Assembly: GCF_900105245.1 (NCBI RefSeq)
Contig: NZ_FNSZ01000001.1
Coordinates: 7,810,001-7,874,000 of the forward strand
Origin: Streptomyces sp. 1222.5
GTDB lineage: Bacteria; Actinomycetota; Actinomycetes; Streptomycetales; Streptomycetaceae
Length of the DNA: 64,000 nt
Reading direction: 5' to 3'
The position numbers and the translations under genes are program-made. Position 1 is the stretch's first letter, and each line of letters starts with the position of its first letter. This document shows positions 8,167-16,627 of this stretch, piece after piece. Below the pieces are notes generated by a model, which did not search any database, was not told the origin of the DNA, and saw only the letters and a list, made by a program, of their open reading frames with translations.

Positions 8167-9354
8167 ATGCGCTCGACCCCGCACGCCGAGACGTTCCCGG
8201 CGCACACACCGGCCGCCGCCCAGGTCTTCACGACGGTCCTGTCCCACGGCCCCCTGACCCGCCTGGAGGCCGGCCGCCGGGCGGGCCTCTCCCCGGCGGC
8301 GGTGACGAAGGCCGTACGGCCGCTGCTGGCGGCCGGATACCTGGCGGAGGGTGCCGACGCGGAGGCCCGCCCCGCCCTCGGCCGGCCCGCCAGCCTGGTC
8401 CGGGTCAACGCCGAACGGGCCCTGTTCATCGGGGTCAAGGTCACCGGCGGTGAACTGATCGCCGTCCTGACCGACCTGCGGTGCCGGATCCGGCTCGCCC
8501 GCCGCACCCCCCTGCCTAACCGGGCTCCCGGACCCGTACTGACCGCGATCACCGACCTCGTGCACGAACTCCTCGCGCGGGCGGCGGAGTCGGCGGCACC
8601 CGTGGCCGGCCTCGGCATCGCCGTCTCCGGCGACGTCGACCGCGCCGAGGGGGTCGTACGCTACTCGCCGTTCCTGGACTGGCGGGACGTGCCGCTCGCC
8701 GAACTGGCCGCCACGGCCTGCGGACTGCCGGTCGTCGTCGACCACGACGTGCGCGCGCTGACCGTCGCCGAGCAGTGGTTCGGCGCCGGGGTGGGGCTCA
8801 GTGACTTCGCCTTGGTGACGGTCGGCGCGGGCATCGGCTGCGGACTCGTGGTGCACGGCCGGGTCGTCTCCGGTGCCCACGGTGTGGCCGGCGAGATCGG
8901 GCACGTCGTCGTCGACCCCGCCGGGCCCCCGTGCCACTGCGGCAACCGCGGCTGCGTCGAGGCGATCGCCGGGGAGGCCGCCGTCGTCGCCCGCATGCGC
9001 AAGGTGACGGGGCGCCAGGTCGAGGACAGCGCCGCGGCGGTACTCCTCGCGCACCAAGGGGCCCCCGGGGCCCGCGAGGTGTACGCGCGGGCCGGGGACG
9101 CCATCGGGCGGGGCATCGCCACCGTCGCCAACCTGCTCGGCCCCGCACGCGTGATCATCTCCGGCGAGGGGCTCGCCGCCTACGACCTCTTCGCCGAACA
9201 GATCCGGGAGGCGTTCACCACGGCCGCCTTCGGTTCCGCCGCCCGGTGCGACGTACAGACCCGCCCACTGCCCTTCGAGGAGTGGGCGCGCGGCGCGGCA
9301 GCAGCCGCCATCCAGTCCTTCATCACCCAGTCCACCAGTTCCGGAGCGGGCTGA
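8167..9354 (+). CDS. ROK-family transcriptional regulator
   Basis: 395 residues. The N-terminal winged helix (~15-75: VLSHGPLTRLEAGRRAGLS) precedes a sugar-kinase-like ROK domain. The zinc motif CHCGNRGCVE is intact, as are the ROK signature GAHGVAGEIGHVV and the phosphate-binding loop VTVGAGIGCGL. HTH-containing ROK proteins such as NagC, XylR and Mlc repress sugar-utilisation genes until a sugar ligand binds. I chose ATG 8167 over the in-frame TTG at 8131 because the TTG is the -35 box of a promoter whose start site coincides with 8167. The glycosidase genes follow 36 bp downstream on the same strand and are its probable targets. Confidence 0.9.
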   Translation: MRSTPHAETFPAHTPAAAQVFTTVLSHGPLTRLEAGRRAGLSPAAVTKAVRPLLAAGYLAEGADAEARPALGRPASLVRVNAERALFIGVKVTGGELIAVLTDLRCRIRLARRTPLPNRAPGPVLTAITDLVHELLARAAESAAPVAGLGIAVSGDVDRAEGVVRYSPFLDWRDVPLAELAATACGLPVVVDHDVRALTVAEQWFGAGVGLSDFALVTVGAGIGCGLVVHGRVVSGAHGVAGEIGHVVVDPAGPPCHCGNRGCVEAIAGEAAVVARMRKVTGRQVEDSAAAVLLAHQGAPGAREVYARAGDAIGRGIATVANLLGPARVIISGEGLAAYDLFAEQIREAFTTAAFGSAARCDVQTRPLPFEEWARGAAAAAIQSFITQSTSSGAG

Positions 9355-9390
9355 GCCGCCCGACCCGGACCCACCCAGGAGGTACGGCCC

Positions 9391-11223
9391 ATGCGGTCAC
9401 CCTCGCACTCCGTCCCGCCCGCACGCGCACTCGGGGCCGCCGTCGTCCTGGCCCTCACCGCGGGCCTCGCCACGACCGCGCCGGCCACCGCGCACGCGCG
9501 CACCGCCCGCGCGGACACAGCGTCTGCCGGCTCCGCGTCGGCCGTGGCCGCGCGGCCCTTCATGGGCTGGTCCAGCTGGAGCATGCAGTCGTCCAAGTAC
9601 CCCGGCCTCAACCCGGACGGCGACTACAGCTACCTGACCGAGGCGAACGTCCTGAAACAGGCCGACGCGCTGGCGGCCCGGCTCAAGCGGTTCGGCTACG
9701 AGTACGTCAACATCGACTCCGGCTGGTGGCGGGACAAGGACTGGAAGCCCGGGTTCGACGCCCACGCCCGCCAGCAGGCCGACCCCGTGCGCTTCCCGCA
9801 CGGCATGAAGGCGGTCGCCGACCACATCCACCGGCTCGGCCTCAAGGCCGGCATCTACCTGCCCGTCGGCCTGGAGAAGGAGGCGTACGGCGACGGCACG
9901 GTGCCCCTGTGGCACGGCGACGGCTGCACCACGGCCGACATCGTCTACGGCGACCTGCGCACCACCAACGGCTGGGACAGCGCCTACAAGATCGACTTCG
10001 GCAGGCCCTGCGCCCAGAAGTACATCGACTCACAGGCCCGGGCGATCGCCTCCTGGGGCTACGACTTCCTCAAGCTCGACGGCGTCGGACCCGGCTCCTT
10101 CAAGAGCGGCGACAACTACGACAACGTTGCCGACGTGGCCGCCTGGCAGAAGGCGATCGCCGCCACCGGCCGCCCCGTCCACCTGGAGCTGTCCTGGTCG
10201 CTGGACATCGGCCACGCCGCCGACTGGAAGAAGTACGCCGGTGGCTGGCGGGTCGACACCGACGTCGAGTGCTACTGCAACACCCTCGTCGGCTGGGAGA
10301 ACTCCGTCGACGACCGCTTCGACGACACCCCCGGCTGGACCCGGCACGCCGGTCCCGGCGGCTGGAACGACCTGGACTCCCTCGACGTCGGCAACGGCGC
10401 GATGGACGGCCTGACCAAGGCCGAACGGCAGACGTACGCCACCCTGTGGGCCATCGCCAAGTCCCCCCTCTACACCGGCGACGACCTCACGAAGCTCGAC
10501 GACTACGGCGTGCGGCTCCTCACCAACCGCGAGGTCATCGCCGTCGACCAGGGCGACGGCCCGCCCGCCCGGCCGGTCACCCCCTCCGACCCCCAGCAGG
10601 TGTGGGCCGCGAAGAACCCGGACGGCACCCACACCGTCGCGCTGTTCAACCTCGCCGACGCCCCCGCCGCCGTCACGGCCGACTTCTCCTCCCTCGGCTT
10701 CACCGGCAACGCGGCGGTCCGCGACCTGTGGAACCACGAGGACCTCGGCTCCCGCAGGAACCGGATCACCGAGGCGCTGCCCGCCCACGGCTCCCGCCTG
10801 TTCACCGTCACCCCGCACGGCAGCGCCCTCAGGAGCACCGGCTACGAGGCCGAGGCCGGCGGCAACACCCTCGGCGGCAAAGCCTCCGTCGCCGACTGCT
10901 CCGCCTGCTCCGGCGGCAAGAAGGTCGGCGACCTGTACCTGGGAGGCACCCTCCGCTTCAACGACGTCGTCGTGGACCGGCCCGGCACCTACCTGATCGA
11001 GGTGACGTACATCAGCGGCGACCCGCGCCCGGTGAACGTCTCCGCCGGCTCGGGGGCGGCGATCCGCCACAGGTTCCCCTCCACCGGCGACTGGGGGACC
11101 CCCGAGACGGTCAGCGTCCCCGTCACCCTCAAGGCCGGCGCCAACACCGTCACCTTCGACAGCGGTTCGGACTACGCCCCGGACATCGACCGCATCGACG
11201 TCCCCTCGTCCCCCCGGCAGTGA
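9391..11223 (+). CDS. Secreted GH27 glycosidase (alpha-galactosidase type) with C-terminal carbohydrate-binding module
   Basis: 610 residues with a Sec signal peptide (ALGAAVVLALTAGLATTAPATAHA). The catalytic barrel (~50-430) has the GH27 opening FMGWSSWSMQ and the WW pair in YVNIDSGWW. The nucleophile region YDFLKLDG contains Asp230, and the acid/base region GWRVDTDVE contains Asp289 or Asp291. Residues ~480-610 form a beta-sandwich CBM35/CBM6-like module (YEAEAGGNTLGG to DIDRIDVPSS). GH27 enzymes release alpha-galactose, or less often beta-arabinopyranose or N-acetylgalactosamine, from polysaccharides. AGGAGG precedes the ATG. It is first in a run of three secreted carbohydrate-active enzymes and is probably controlled by the ROK regulator. 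Confidence 0.9.
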   Translation: MRSPSHSVPPARALGAAVVLALTAGLATTAPATAHARTARADTASAGSASAVAARPFMGWSSWSMQSSKYPGLNPDGDYSYLTEANVLKQADALAARLKRFGYEYVNIDSGWWRDKDWKPGFDAHARQQADPVRFPHGMKAVADHIHRLGLKAGIYLPVGLEKEAYGDGTVPLWHGDGCTTADIVYGDLRTTNGWDSAYKIDFGRPCAQKYIDSQARAIASWGYDFLKLDGVGPGSFKSGDNYDNVADVAAWQKAIAATGRPVHLELSWSLDIGHAADWKKYAGGWRVDTDVECYCNTLVGWENSVDDRFDDTPGWTRHAGPGGWNDLDSLDVGNGAMDGLTKAERQTYATLWAIAKSPLYTGDDLTKLDDYGVRLLTNREVIAVDQGDGPPARPVTPSDPQQVWAAKNPDGTHTVALFNLADAPAAVTADFSSLGFTGNAAVRDLWNHEDLGSRRNRITEALPAHGSRLFTVTPHGSALRSTGYEAEAGGNTLGGKASVADCSACSGGKKVGDLYLGGTLRFNDVVVDRPGTYLIEVTYISGDPRPVNVSAGSGAAIRHRFPSTGDWGTPETVSVPVTLKAGANTVTFDSGSDYAPDIDRIDVPSSPRQ

Positions 11224-11235
11224 TCGGAGCCCGCC

Positions 11236-13587
11236 ATGGAGCACCCGCCCAGCAGACGCGGCTTCCTGACCCTCGCGGCCGCCACCGGAGCCCTCGCGTC
11301 ACTGCCCGCCTTCACCGCGACCGCGGCCCCGCGCCGGCCCACCGAGCTGCCGCCCTCCGACGACCGCCACCGGCTGTGGTGGCGGGCCCCCGCCGACGAG
11401 CACTCGATGATCGAACAGGGCCTCCCGGTCGGCAACGGCCGCCTCGGCGCCCTCGCGAGCAACGACCCCGGTCGTGAACTCCTCCTCGTCACCGACGCCA
11501 CACTGTGGACCGGCGGCCTCAACGACACCCTCGACGCCGACGGCCAGTTCCCCTACGGCCGCGCCGACTTCGGCTCCCTCACCCTCCTCGCCCGGCTCAC
11601 CGTCGACCTCCTCGACCACGACCTGTCCGCCGTCACCGGCTACCGCCGCACCCTCGACCTCGCCCAGGGCGTGGTCACCACCTCCTACGTCCACTCCGGG
11701 GTCACCTACCGGCGGCAGCTGTTCGTCAGCCGCCCCGACGACGTCCTCGTGCTGCACCTCGAGCAGAGCGGCGGCGGGCGTCACACCGGCACCCTCACCC
11801 TCGAAGGCACCCATGGAGAGACCGGAGGAGAGGCGGACTCGTTCGCCGGGTCCTTCGCCAACGGCCTGCGCTACGGCGCGGCGATCACCGCCCACGGCAG
11901 CGGCGGCACCGTCCGCGTGGCCGGTCCGCACATCGAGTTCTCCGGCTGCCGGGAGCTCACCGTCCTGCTGAGCGGCGGCACCGACTACGCCCCCGACCCC
12001 TCGGCCCACTACCGGGACCCCTCCGTCGACCCCCGGGCGCTGGCCCGCACCAAGGTCCGTGCCGCCGCCCGCCACTCCGTCGACTCCCTGCTGCGCACGC
12101 ACGTGGCCGACCACCGCGCCCTGTTCGACCGGTTCGGCCTCGACCTCGGCGCCTCGAGCGCCGGACAGCGCTCCCTGGACACCTGGGAACGCGTCAGGGC
12201 CCGCGCCGACGACGGCGCACCCGACCCCGAACTGGAGGCAGCCTACGTCCAGTTCGCCCGCTACCTGATGATCTCCGGCTCCCGCGGCAGCCTGCCGATG
12301 GGACTCCAGGGTCTCTGGCTCGACGGAAACGACCCGGACTGGATGGGCGATTACCACACCGACATCAACATCCAGATGAACTACTGGATGGCCGACCGGG
12401 TGGGCCTGCCGTCCTGCTTCGACGCCCTCACCGACTACTGCACGGCCCAGCTCCCCGCCTGGACCGACCTCACCCGGCGGCTCTTCGACGACCCCCGCAA
12501 CCGCTACCGCAACTCCAGCGGCAGGACCGCCGGCTGGACGGTCGCGATCTCCACCAACCCCTACGGCGGCGGAGGCTGGTGGTGGCACCCGGCGGGCAAC
12601 GCCTGGCTGTGCAACTCACTCTTCGAGCACTACGAGTTCACCGCGTCGCGCGCCCACCTGGAGAAGATCTACCCGCTGCTCAAGGGCGCCTGCGAGTTCT
12701 GGGAGGCCCGGTTGATCACCCACACCCTGCCGGGCACCTCCGAGGAGGTGCTGATCGCCGACAGCGACTGGTCACCGGAGCACGGCCCGCTGGACGCCAA
12801 GGGCATCACCTACGCCCAGGAACTGGTGTGGGCACTGTTCGGCAACTACCGCACCGCCGCCGCACTGCTGCGGAGGGACGCCGGGTACGCGGATACCGTC
12901 GGTGCACTGCGCGAGCGGCTCTACCTCCCGGTGGTGAGCCCGAAGACCGGCAGGCTGGAGGAGTGGATGTCCCCCGACGACCTGGGCGAGACCACCCACC
13001 GGCATCTGTCGCCGCTCGTCGGCCTGTTCCCCGGCGACCGCATCCGGCCCGACGGCTCCACCCCGGCCGGCATCGTCACCGGCGCCACCGCCCTGCTCCT
13101 CTCGCGCGGCATGGACAGCTTCGGCTGGGCCAACGCCTGGCGGGCGCTGTGCTGGGCCCGGCTGAAGAACGCCGACAACGCCTACCGGCTCATCGGCAAC
13201 AACCTGCGCCCGTCGACCGGCGGCGGCAACGGCACCGCACCCAACCTCTTCGACATCTACCAGACAGAGCCGGGCCGGGGCATCTTCCAGATCGACGCGA
13301 ACCTCGGCACCCCGGCCGCCGTGGCCGAGATGCTGCTGTACTCGCGCCCCGGGCACCTCGAACTGCTGCCGGCCCTGCCCGGCGCCTGGGCCGCCGCCGG
13401 CTCCGTGACCGGCGCCGGAGCCCGCGGTGGCTTCCTCGTCGACCTGAGCTGGCGGGACGGCAAACCCACCGAGGTGCGGATCCGCAGCGTCGGCGGCACC
13501 ATGACCTCCGTGGGATACGCAGGGACGTCCCGGACGGTCCGGATGCGGCCGGGCGGGTCCGTCACGATCCGGGACCTCGTCCGGTGA
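11236..13587 (+). CDS. Secreted GH95 glycosidase (alpha-L-fucosidase / alpha-L-galactosidase family)
   Basis: 783 residues. The N-terminus SRRGFLTLAAATGALASLP is a twin-arginine signal, so the enzyme is probably exported folded. The mature protein follows GH95: an N-terminal beta domain (LWWRAPADE, LPVGNGRLGAL, LWTGG), then the (alpha/alpha)6 barrel with INIQMNYWMAD, WWWHPAGNAWL, HRHLSPLVGLFPGD and NLFDIYQTEP. GH95 members hydrolyse terminal alpha-1,2-L-fucose or alpha-L-galactose, for example on xyloglucan or host glycans. It starts 12 nt after the GH27 stop and its own stop overlaps the next start, so the three genes form an operon. The exact substrate cannot be decided from sequence. Confidence 0.9.
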   Translation: MEHPPSRRGFLTLAAATGALASLPAFTATAAPRRPTELPPSDDRHRLWWRAPADEHSMIEQGLPVGNGRLGALASNDPGRELLLVTDATLWTGGLNDTLDADGQFPYGRADFGSLTLLARLTVDLLDHDLSAVTGYRRTLDLAQGVVTTSYVHSGVTYRRQLFVSRPDDVLVLHLEQSGGGRHTGTLTLEGTHGETGGEADSFAGSFANGLRYGAAITAHGSGGTVRVAGPHIEFSGCRELTVLLSGGTDYAPDPSAHYRDPSVDPRALARTKVRAAARHSVDSLLRTHVADHRALFDRFGLDLGASSAGQRSLDTWERVRARADDGAPDPELEAAYVQFARYLMISGSRGSLPMGLQGLWLDGNDPDWMGDYHTDINIQMNYWMADRVGLPSCFDALTDYCTAQLPAWTDLTRRLFDDPRNRYRNSSGRTAGWTVAISTNPYGGGGWWWHPAGNAWLCNSLFEHYEFTASRAHLEKIYPLLKGACEFWEARLITHTLPGTSEEVLIADSDWSPEHGPLDAKGITYAQELVWALFGNYRTAAALLRRDAGYADTVGALRERLYLPVVSPKTGRLEEWMSPDDLGETTHRHLSPLVGLFPGDRIRPDGSTPAGIVTGATALLLSRGMDSFGWANAWRALCWARLKNADNAYRLIGNNLRPSTGGGNGTAPNLFDIYQTEPGRGIFQIDANLGTPAAVAEMLLYSRPGHLELLPALPGAWAAAGSVTGAGARGGFLVDLSWRDGKPTEVRIRSVGGTMTSVGYAGTSRTVRMRPGGSVTIRDLVR

Positions 13588-14804
13588 GCGGCCGTCTCGC
13601 ACGCGGTGGCCGCGTCGTCGCGGCGCTGCTGGCCGCCGTCGCCTGCCAGACCGCGCCCGCGCGGGCGGCCGGCCCGCTGCCCGACTCCACCACGCACGCC
13701 ACCGGCGTCGTCACCTGGGCGGCGAGCGCCGACCTCATGGGCGAGGGCACCGCCGGCCAGGGCTACCGGCTGATCGTCCACACCAGCGTCGGCGGCAGCG
13801 ACCTGCGCGTCCGCTTCACGAACGCCTTCGGCGACCGCCCGCTGACCCTGGCCGGTGTCCACGCCGGACTGCGGGAGACGGGAGCCGCGCTGCGGCCGGG
13901 CAGCAACCGGCCGGTGACCTTCGGCGGAGTCCCCACGGTCACCGTGCCCGCCGGCGCCGCGGCCTGGAGCGATCCGCTGCCCGGCAGGTGGCCCGCCGGA
14001 GCGGACCTCGTCGTCAGCCTGCGCACCCCCGACGCGGCGGGACCCGCCTCCGGCCACTGGATGGCCATGCAGACGTCGTACACCGGCGGGGGCGACCACA
14101 CCGCCGAGGAGAGCGGCGCCGCCTGGACGCGCACCACCGGTTCCTGGTGGTACCTGGACGCCGTCTCGGTACGGCCGGCCGGCCGGGCCACCGGCGCCGT
14201 CGTCGCGCTCGGCGACTCCATCACCGACGGCTGGCAGTCCACCACCGACCTGAACCGCCGCTGGCCCGACTACCTGGCCCGCCGCCTCGGCACCCTCGGC
14301 ACGCCGATCAGGGGGGTGGCCAACGAGGGCATCTCCGGCAACAAGATCCTCGCCGACGGCGCCGGGCAGAGCGCCCTGCACCGGCTGGACCGGGACGTCC
14401 TCTCACAGCCCGGAGTGCGCACCCTGTTCCTGTTCGAGAGCGTCAACGACATCAAGGCGCACACCGGTGTCACCGCGGCCGACCTGGCCGCCGGCTACCG
14501 GGAGATCGCCCGGCGGGCCCACGCGGCCGGCATGTGCGTGGTCGCCGCCACCATCGCCCCGTTCAAGGGCTGGCCCGAGTGGGATCCAGCCGCCGAGGCC
14601 GTGCGGCAGGACGTCAACCGGTTCCTGCGCGGCAGCGGCGACTTCGACGCCGTCACCGACTTCGACCGGATCCTGCGCAGCCCGTACGACCCCACGCGGA
14701 TCCTGCCCTTCCTCGACGGCGGCGACCACCTGCACCCCAACGACAAGGGCATGCAGGCCCTGGCCGACGCCGTCGGCACCGGCAGCCTGGACTGCGGACG
14801 CTGA
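13584..14804 (+). CDS. Secreted SGNH/GDSL-family esterase
   Basis: 406 residues from GTG 13584, overlapping the GH95 stop (GTGA). The exported N-terminus (VVAALLAAVACQTAPARA) fits a Sec signal; the Cys could also make it a lipoprotein, but the lipobox is weak. A beta-rich N-terminal part (~35-190) precedes the SGNH hydrolase domain. GDSIT has Ser212, ISGN gives the oxyanion Gly and Asn nearby, ESVNDI carries the block III Asn, and D381-x2-H384 is the catalytic pair in DHLHPND. Such enzymes remove acetyl groups from plant polysaccharides. In this operon it probably de-acetylates the substrate of the GH27 and GH95 enzymes. Confidence 0.88.
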   Translation: MSGRLARGGRVVAALLAAVACQTAPARAAGPLPDSTTHATGVVTWAASADLMGEGTAGQGYRLIVHTSVGGSDLRVRFTNAFGDRPLTLAGVHAGLRETGAALRPGSNRPVTFGGVPTVTVPAGAAAWSDPLPGRWPAGADLVVSLRTPDAAGPASGHWMAMQTSYTGGGDHTAEESGAAWTRTTGSWWYLDAVSVRPAGRATGAVVALGDSITDGWQSTTDLNRRWPDYLARRLGTLGTPIRGVANEGISGNKILADGAGQSALHRLDRDVLSQPGVRTLFLFESVNDIKAHTGVTAADLAAGYREIARRAHAAGMCVVAATIAPFKGWPEWDPAAEAVRQDVNRFLRGSGDFDAVTDFDRILRSPYDPTRILPFLDGGDHLHPNDKGMQALADAVGTGSLDCGR

Positions 14805-14819
14805 ACCGCGCCGGCCGCC

Positions 14820-15170
14820 TCAGCGCAGTGTCTGCGCCCAGTTGGCGGGCACCCGCCCCACCGGGCCCGGGGCCGGCTGTTCGGCGGGATGGCTGCGCGG
14901 GGGCGCCAGATCGGGCCCGGAGCTGTACAGCTCGTCCGTGGCGAAGTTCCAGAACCAGCTCTCGCCCGGCTCGTAGCTCTGGATGACCGGATGCCCCGTC
15001 TCCCGGAAGTGGGCGGTGGCGTGCTTGGCGGGAGAGTCGTCGCAGCAGCCGACGTGCCCGCACTGCGCGCAGCGGCGCAGGTGGAACCACCAGCCGCCCG
15101 CCGCGTCGCACTCCACGCAGCCGGTGCCGCTCGGCGGGACGCTCGGGTCGATTCCCTCGACGGTGCTCAT
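14820..15170 (-). CDS. UBP-type zinc finger protein
   Basis: 116 residues. It has a ZnF-UBP pattern with Cys pairs and His residues: TGCVECDAAGGWWFHLRRC, CAQCGHVGCCDDSPAKHAT, AHFRETGHPVIQSYEPGESW. In eukaryotic deubiquitinases this fold binds the free ubiquitin C-terminus. Bacterial stand-alone copies have no settled function. Its start ATG overlaps the stop of the histidine kinase gene (ATGA), so it is co-translated with that signalling operon. It may bind a protein tail or act as an accessory module for the kinase/reductase pair. There are no membrane segments. Confidence 0.85.
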   Translation of the reverse strand: MSTVEGIDPSVPPSGTGCVECDAAGGWWFHLRRCAQCGHVGCCDDSPAKHATAHFRETGHPVIQSYEPGESWFWNFATDELYSSGPDLAPPRSHPAEQPAPGPVGRVPANWAQTLR

Positions 15171-16627
15171 GCGTTGTCCTCCGCTTCCTCGGCGGGCGTC
15201 TCGGCGGTCAGGGGGAGCAGTACCTGGAAGCGGGTGTCGCCGGGCACCGACTCGACCCGCAGGGTGCCGTGGTGCTTGTTGACGACGATCCGCCAGGAGA
15301 TGTCCAGGCCGAGACCCGTGCCCTCGCCGACGGGCTTGGTGGTGAAGAACGGGTCGAAGATCCGGTCCTTGATCTCCGGCGGCACACCGGGCCCGGTGTC
15401 CCGGAACTCCACCAGCACCCGCTCGTGATCGAGGGCGGTCCGCACCGTCAGCGTGCCCTCGCCGCCCGCGCCGTTGATGGCCGAGACGGCGTTGTCGATG
15501 AGATTGGTCCACACCTGGTTCAGCTCCGCCGGGTAGGCGGGAACCGGCGGGAGCGTCCGGTCGTACTCCTTGACGACCTTGATTCCGGGGCCCCTCTTGC
15601 CCGACAGCATCAGCAGCGTGCTGTCGAGGAGTTCGTGCACGTCCACCACCCGGTACGGCGCCCGGTCCAGCTGCGAGTACTGCTTGGCCGCGTCGACGAG
15701 GTGCGAGATCCGGGTGGTGGAGTCCTCGATCTCGTTCATCAACAGCTCGGTCTCGACGGTGTAGTTGAGCCAGCCGACCGCGTTGGGCAGGATGTCCGTG
15801 TGCACGGCCGCCGCGACCTGCTCCAGCCAGTCGACGTCGAGCCCGGCCTGTACGAAGGTCGGGGAGACCTGCCAGCCGTAGTCGATGCCGTGGTCCTCCA
15901 GCCAGTCGGTGAGCATGTCCTCGCGGTCGGACGCCTCCAGCGGACTGAGCGCCGGTGCCTTGGCGACCCGCTCGGCGGTGCGCTCCTGGATCTCTATCAG
16001 GCCGGCCATCACCTCGCGGGTGAACGGCGCCTCGGCGATCAGGGCGAGTTTGTGCCGCATCTTCGCGACGCGTTCCCGCAGCGTGGCGGTGGCCCGGACC
16101 GCCGCCGCCGCCGGGTTGTTCAGTTCGTGGGTGAGCCCCGCCGACAGCGAGCCGAGGGCGAGCAGCCGCTCCCGCTGCCCGATCGCGGCCTGGGTGTTCT
16201 TCGAGCCGAAGAACAGGCCCTCCAGCAGGTGCACGGCCATCGGGAACCACTCGCTCATGACGTCCGCGAAGATGTCCGCGGGCAGCACGAAGAAACGGGT
16301 CGGCTCGGTGACCCGCATCGAGTTATTGTACACCTGCCGCACCCGGTCGCCGAGGTACGCCTGCATCGCGCCCGCGTACACGCCGCGCTGCGATGTCCGG
16401 CTGACCTCCACATCGTCGCCGCCGACCCGGCGGGAGAGCACGACCGTGCCCTCGAGCATCACGAAGAAGCAGGTGGCGGGGTCGCCCTCGGTGTACACCG
16501 GGCCGGCCTCGAACAGCTCCACCCGTCCCTCGCTGCACAGCCGCCCCAGCTGCTCGGGGCTCAGCTTCTCGAAGAGGAACAGGGAGCTGATCTCCCGCGG
16601 GTTGCACGGCATGAGCTGCCCGCTCAT
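15167..16627 (-). CDS. Histidine kinase with N-terminal cyclic-nucleotide-binding domain
   Basis: 486 residues, soluble. Residues ~10-135 form a CRP-like cyclic-nucleotide-binding domain (FEKLSPEQLGRLCSEG, YTEGDPATCFFVMLEGTVVL). A linker leads to the dimerisation/phosphoacceptor helix with His167 in AGLTHELNNPAAAA. The ATPase domain has the N box (NQVWTNLIDNAVSAING), G1 (DTGPGVP), F (DPFFTTK) and G2 (GTGLGLDIS). The Asn/Pro after the H-box places it in the NtrB-like HPK4 group. Its start overlaps the stop of the receiver-reductase gene and its stop overlaps the UBP zinc-finger gene, so the three are translationally coupled. It probably phosphorylates the receiver of the upstream fusion protein. 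Confidence 0.93.
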   Translation of the reverse strand: MSGQLMPCNPREISSLFLFEKLSPEQLGRLCSEGRVELFEAGPVYTEGDPATCFFVMLEGTVVLSRRVGGDDVEVSRTSQRGVYAGAMQAYLGDRVRQVYNNSMRVTEPTRFFVLPADIFADVMSEWFPMAVHLLEGLFFGSKNTQAAIGQRERLLALGSLSAGLTHELNNPAAAAVRATATLRERVAKMRHKLALIAEAPFTREVMAGLIEIQERTAERVAKAPALSPLEASDREDMLTDWLEDHGIDYGWQVSPTFVQAGLDVDWLEQVAAAVHTDILPNAVGWLNYTVETELLMNEIEDSTTRISHLVDAAKQYSQLDRAPYRVVDVHELLDSTLLMLSGKRGPGIKVVKEYDRTLPPVPAYPAELNQVWTNLIDNAVSAINGAGGEGTLTVRTALDHERVLVEFRDTGPGVPPEIKDRIFDPFFTTKPVGEGTGLGLDISWRIVVNKHHGTLRVESVPGDTRFQVLLPLTAETPAEEAEDNA

